Below are positions 61,922-64,000 of a stretch of DNA of 64,000 nucleotides, one piece after another. The translations under genes and the position numbers were made by a program. The notes under the pieces are model-generated. The model did no database searches, was not told where the DNA came from, and saw only the letters and a program-made list of their open reading frames with translations. Each line of letters opens with the position of its first letter. Positions within the stretch are counted from its first letter, which is position 1. This DNA is from Bog-159 sp963738345 (GTDB taxonomy: Bacteria > Acidobacteriota > Terriglobia > Bryobacterales > Bryobacteraceae): NCBI GenBank assembly GCA_963738345.1, contig CAVTWI010000002.1, positions 1,178,001 through 1,242,000 on the forward strand, in the 5' to 3' direction.

Positions 61922-62291
61922 CCGGTTCGGGCGAGATCCTGCGAACTTCCACCCAATAAGGCGGCCGGAACACTGTTCCTAACTCGGGGTAGGGGGTGTT
62001 CTTCGGCATGAAGCGAAACGAAAAGATCAGTTTGGCTTGGTGTGCGGCGCCCTGGGGTTGGAATCGCCACAAACGGGCGGCGTCTATCGAGGACTCCCGC
62101 AGCAAGGGATCTCCTTCGAGAGCGGTAGCGGCAGTCACCGCGCCGCGTTCCGAAACCTGCACCTCCACCACGACGCTGCCGCTGATGCGGGCGGTGATCG
62201 CCATGGCTGAATAAACAGGGGCCGTCGTCTCTTCGACCTGCGCCAGACAGGGTACGGCCGCGAGAATCAGAAGGAAGAAGCGGGCCGGCAT
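61869..62291 (-). CDS. Exported TonB-C-terminal-like protein
   Basis: The product has 140 residues. A signal peptide (RFFLLILAAVPCLAQ) is followed by the TonB/TolA C-terminal fold: ITARISGSVVVEVQVSERGA, then LLRESSIDAARLWRFQPQGA and IFSFRF. It lacks the membrane anchor and proline-rich arm of full TonB, as do many Acidobacteria energy-transducer-like proteins. It shares one base with the stop-start of the next hydrolase gene upstream (TAATG), so the two are coupled. Its 3' end overlaps the lipase-like gene. Confidence 0.8.
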   Translation of the reverse strand: MPARFFLLILAAVPCLAQVEETTAPVYSAMAITARISGSVVVEVQVSERGAVTAATALEGDPLLRESSIDAARLWRFQPQGAAHQAKLIFSFRFMPKNTPYPELGTVFRPPYWVEVRRISPEPVSHVAQAGRLTNGTPQD

Positions 62292-63112
62292 TATTGCTCC
62301 AAAAATCGATTCAAGACTTCCAGGTACTCCGTGGCCCGGCTGAACGCGGGTGCGTGCCCGGCGCCGTGGAAGGTATAGACGGGGGCTTGCGGATACGTTT
62401 CGCGCAGCGCTTTACGGCGTTCGGCGTTGAAGATATCGTTGTCGGACTCGATCACGAAGACCTTACCGGGCCATGCTGCCAGATCGGTTGGCGCAAAACG
62501 ATACCGCACATGGTAGTCAAGCTGGATTTCCAGATTCGCCATGACGTCGGCCTTAGTGAGTTGCACGGAGAACAACTCGCGCGTGTACTCGCGCCAGAAG
62601 GGGAGTTCGTCGGGGGGGGCATTGAGCAGTTTGCCGATGCTTTTCGCCATGAGCCCGCGCAGTATGGGCCAAGGCAGGGCGGATAGTAGCGCATTGGCGA
62701 TCTTGCGGCCGCGCACTAGATAGGCGAGCGGAACACCGGTGTTCGACAGGATCAGCCGATCGATTTTGGCGGGATGGCGGCGGACCATGCATTGCGAAAC
62801 CGCGCCACCGAACGACGCGCCAAGCACTGTGACGCTGGGGATCTTCTCGGCATCGAGAATGGCGGCGATGCCATCGGCCAGATCATCGAGCGTCCGCGCG
62901 ATAGGATACGCAGGATAGACGATGCGGAAGCGGGACGCCAGTGCTGCCACGAGGTCGAAGCCCATGTCGTTTACCAGTTCGCCGCCAGGCGGCAGGAGAA
63001 GCGCGCGCGGACCGTCGCCGCAGATTCTGTATTTCCACGGCACGCCGGCGATGGTCAGCGATTTATTCGGATAGTTCGCGCGGAAGACGCGCAATCGTTC
63101 TGCCTGAGTCAT
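62291..63112 (-). CDS. Alpha/beta-fold hydrolase
   Basis: The product has 273 residues. The nucleophile is in GASFGG (about residue 99), the oxyanion in LLPPGGELVND, the acid in VIESDNDIFNA and the histidine in GAGHAPAFSR. It has no signal peptide, so it acts in the cytoplasm. Substrate unknown. It is first in a coupled pair with the TonB-like gene. The frame is intact. Confidence 0.88.
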   Translation of the reverse strand: MTQAERLRVFRANYPNKSLTIAGVPWKYRICGDGPRALLLPPGGELVNDMGFDLVAALASRFRIVYPAYPIARTLDDLADGIAAILDAEKIPSVTVLGASFGGAVSQCMVRRHPAKIDRLILSNTGVPLAYLVRGRKIANALLSALPWPILRGLMAKSIGKLLNAPPDELPFWREYTRELFSVQLTKADVMANLEIQLDYHVRYRFAPTDLAAWPGKVFVIESDNDIFNAERRKALRETYPQAPVYTFHGAGHAPAFSRATEYLEVLNRFLEQ

Positions 63113-63151
63113 GGGGTATGTTCCATTGTAAGCGCGCTACTATGCGGACTG

Positions 63152-64000
63152 ATGCAACCCGAACATTCTTCCGGACGGCGGCGCTTTCTTTTGGGCATGG
63201 GCGCGGCAGCGGCAGCGGGCGCTGTGGACGCGGCCCAACCCACGTATAGCGTGCCCGATCCATTGCGGCGGCCCGACAAGGTTATGGTATTCGTCGAGAA
63301 CCAAACGGCCGGTGTGCCGTTGGTCCGCGCGGGTGAGCGCTGGCAGAAGGACGATATCGAAGTCAGCATGGAAGCACGCAAGGGCGGTGCGCAGGTAGCC
63401 GTAATGGTGACGGCGCCCATGACCAGATTGAAGCGGGTTCGTTTGCGCTGGCACGGGACGTTCGGCGACGGCTCCCGTTTCCTGGGCGACCATTGGGAGC
63501 GGTCTTACGGCGATCTGGAATGGCGCGGTATCGCGGGCGAGCGCTTGATGCCGTGGTATTTCCTGGCGTCGCGCGCAGGGGTCACGTGCGGCTATGGTGT
63601 GAAAACCGGCGCCGCGTCCATCTGCTGCTGGCAAGCGGATGCGGGCGGCGTTACCTTGTGGCTGGATGTGAGCAACGGGGGCAGCGGAGTGCAGTTGGGC
63701 GACCGGCGTCTGGAAGCAGCCACTGTTGTCTTCCGAAAGGGCGGCGCGGGTGAGCAACCCTTGGAAGCCGCGCGCGCTTTTTGCGGCATGCTGTGCGAGC
63801 ACCCTACGCTGGCGGCCCAACCGGTCTACGGGAGCAACAACTGGTATTACGCGTACGGGCAAAATACGTCGGCCGCGGCCAGTTTGAAGGATGCGGAATT
63901 GCTGGCGGAACTGGCGCCACAGGGCGGCAACCGTCCATTCGCGGTGATCGACATGGGGTGGGCAGCGGGAGCGGAAGGCGCCGGCCCGGTGACCCAGACC
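63152..64000 (+). CDS. Exported alpha-galactosidase-like protein, C-terminus cut by window edge
   Basis: An open frame of 283 codons runs from ATG 63152 to the edge. MQPEHSSGRRRFLLGMGAAA has a twin-arginine-like RRRFLLGMG signal. The next 250 residues are a beta-sandwich (FVENQTAGVPLVRAGERWQK, LRWHGTFGDGSRFLGDHWER, YFLASRAGVTCGYGV) followed by GSNNWYYAYGQNTS and RPFAVIDMGW, where the barrel with the catalytic WxxD begins in GH36-type enzymes. The catalytic residues lie beyond the window. Family membership is probable, not certain. Confidence 0.7.
   Translation, partial: MQPEHSSGRRRFLLGMGAAAAAGAVDAAQPTYSVPDPLRRPDKVMVFVENQTAGVPLVRAGERWQKDDIEVSMEARKGGAQVAVMVTAPMTRLKRVRLRWHGTFGDGSRFLGDHWERSYGDLEWRGIAGERLMPWYFLASRAGVTCGYGVKTGAASICCWQADAGGVTLWLDVSNGGSGVQLGDRRLEAATVVFRKGGAGEQPLEAARAFCGMLCEHPTLAAQPVYGSNNWYYAYGQNTSAAASLKDAELLAELAPQGGNRPFAVIDMGWAAGAEGAGPVTQT

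Noticed and set aside
1..64000. CRISPR arrays, tRNA or rRNA genes, insertion sequences
   Set aside because: I looked for regular repeats with spacers, cloverleaf-like segments and transposase motifs and saw none.

Overview
The window looks like a piece of an acidobacterial chromosome of the Solibacter/Bryobacter type. The evidence is protein content, not rRNA (none is present). It includes an NHL-repeat protein with the C-terminal domain first described from Solibacter (TIGR03437-like), a PadR-controlled FtsX/MacB-type permease of the acidobacterial duplicated-permease kind, a GWxTD-domain exported protein, a carboxypeptidase-regulatory outer-membrane protein, a DUF3604 relic, and many exported glycosidase-like proteins. 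Base composition is GC-rich throughout.

Layout. 1-5.6 kb: the start of a futalosine-pathway menaquinone gene (mqnA, truncated), a secreted NHL-repeat protein, and an ECF sigma / anti-sigma-like / exported-protein set. 5.6-8.7 kb: a decayed region with a DUF3604 relic, a partial second copy of it, and one small DUF4177-like gene. 8.7-21.7 kb: a translationally coupled four-gene operon on the minus strand (beta-propeller, VIT/VWA protein, 2338-residue TPR protein, DUF3352-like protein), all predicted to be at or outside the inner membrane. 22.4-27 kb: pyruvate:ferredoxin oxidoreductase with a coupled dihydroorotate-dehydrogenase-like protein. 27-33 kb: a nucleotidyltransferase pair, the PadR/permease operon, a 2-hydroxyacid dehydrogenase, a broken 3-hydroxyacid dehydrogenase and a structured intergenic element. 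33-42 kb: cold-shock and Tudor-like small proteins, a PAS-LuxR regulator, Tex, a split membrane methyltransferase/spermidine-synthase-like protein, PilZ, a DEAD-box helicase and an RRM protein. 42.3-49.2 kb: a complete NAD-linked [NiFe] hydrogenase operon (hoxE, hoxF fused to a GltD-like flavoprotein, hoxU, hoxY, hoxH, maturation protease). 49.3-58.4 kb: a divergent molybdopterin oxidoreductase, a lipoprotein, a GH39-like and a GH109-like enzyme, an outer-membrane protein and a GWxTD protein. 58.5-61.9 kb: a CBS protein and a polyhydroxyalkanoate granule locus (PhaR, six-repeat phasin-like protein, acetyltransferase, lipase-like hydrolase). 61.9-64 kb: a TonB-like protein, an alpha/beta hydrolase and a truncated alpha-galactosidase-like protein.

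Together the genes suggest a heterotroph that degrades polymers and host- or plant-type glycans, can use ferredoxin-linked pyruvate oxidation and H2/NAD(P)H balancing with menaquinone respiration, and stores carbon as PHA. The strongest regulatory reading is a CTGC-N3-GCAG PhaR-type operator sitting on a near-consensus sigma-70 promoter directly in front of the phasin-like gene.

A caution for every reader: many genes are broken by single-base indels while their codons and motifs remain conserved, most densely in the hydrogenase operon. This could be sequencing error or very recent decay, and the sequence alone cannot separate the two.
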